Source: Thermoplasmata archaeon (lineage in GTDB: Archaea > Thermoplasmatota > Thermoplasmata > Sysuiplasmatales > Sysuiplasmataceae). Taken from it: a stretch of DNA of 5,052 nucleotides. Both the position numbers and the translations under genes were made by a program. The DNA lies in NCBI GenBank assembly GCA_021796175.1, contig JAJYOM010000128.1:1-5052 (forward strand). Direction: 5' to 3'. Positions within the stretch are counted from its first letter, which is position 1; the number at the start of each line of letters is the position of its first letter. The notes beneath the pieces are model-generated. The model worked only from the letters and a program-made list of their open reading frames with translations, did not search any database and was not told the origin of the DNA. Below are positions 4,808-5,052 of this stretch, one piece after another.

Positions 4808-5052
4808 ATGGGCACCGGCGGCGGTCAGGAATCGTCGACACCATCTTCACATTTTACATCATTGAGGGCGTACGCTGCATTGACTGCACTCAGCATAATC
4901 TGGGGACTCGCATTTGTCGCGATAAGGTGGGCGGAGACACTCCTGGCGCCCGTCAGTATGGCTCTTCTACGATGGCTGCTCGCAAGCTGCGGACTGCTGG
5001 TTCTCTGGCCGTTTATTGGAAAAGCCAGGACAAGATATGAGACCAGGGATAC
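4808..5052 (+). CDS. EamA/DMT-superfamily membrane transporter, N-terminal part (cut by window end)
   Basis: Predicted inner-membrane metabolite exporter or permease of the drug/metabolite transporter family; the substrate is unknown. Only 81 codons are in the window. After a polar N-terminus rich in Gly/Ser/Thr, residues about 21-39 form membrane helix 1 (YAALTALSIIWGLAFVAIR) with the family-typical WG and a following Arg. Residues about 48-71 form helix 2 (APVSMALLRWLLAS and CGLLVLWPF), including the conserved Arg at the start of EamA helix 2. EamA proteins usually have about 10 helices and 280-300 residues, so most of the gene lies beyond the window. The frame stays open upstream to a TTG at 4778, one base after the ada-like stop codon. 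GGAAGTG lies 4 bases before that TTG, so a TTG start with translational coupling is possible. ATG 4808 is chosen on codon preference alone. Confidence 0.75.
   Translation, partial: MGTGGGQESSTPSSHFTSLRAYAALTALSIIWGLAFVAIRWAETLLAPVSMALLRWLLASCGLLVLWPFIGKARTRYETRD

Overview
All genes in this 5,052-base window lie on the + strand. Codon use suggests an archaeon: AGG is the main arginine codon, ATA is common for isoleucine, and base composition is near 50% GC. The clearest ribosome-binding site, GGTGA ahead of the gene at 1685, fits but does not prove this. A member of the Thermoplasmatota or a related euryarchaeal lineage is plausible. No rRNA, tRNA or ribosomal-protein marker is present, so the lineage is inferred.

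Region 1-1580 holds two consecutive GNAT acetyltransferase genes. The first (about 92-685) is a single-domain N-acetyltransferase. The second (about 691-1580) is a tandem-GNAT protein whose reading frame is broken near position 889. Restoring one base in a short G run gives a coherent protein of about 296 residues. A perfect 16-bp palindrome lies 4 bases past that G run.

Region 1685-3559 holds an SH3b + NlpC/P60 cysteine peptidase related to gamma-D-glutamyl-L-diamino acid endopeptidase (YkfC), then an enolase-superfamily dipeptide epimerase related to L-Ala-D/L-Glu epimerase (YkfB/YcjG). In bacteria these two act in sequence to break down murein peptides. Neither shows a signal peptide here, so they would act in the cytoplasm. 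Such a pair in an apparent archaeon would mean scavenging or detoxifying bacterial wall peptides. Both enzymes keep their catalytic residues. Each seems to have changed a residue that contacts substrate in the characterised bacterial enzymes (Asp to Asn in the peptidase, Arg to Glu in the epimerase), so the substrate may not be standard L-Ala-Glu.

Region 3560-3894 has no convincing gene. It holds a small hairpin, an 8-bp inverted repeat, a direct repeat, an AAT-N6-GCAA motif like the E. coli Ada box and one doubtful 49-codon ORF. It precedes an Ada-like gene (3895-4776) that fuses an AraC-type DNA-binding domain to an O6-alkylguanine-DNA alkyltransferase domain and lacks the N-terminal zinc methyl-phosphotriester domain. 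The window ends inside an EamA/DMT-type membrane transporter gene that starts just after the ada-like stop codon and may be coupled to it.
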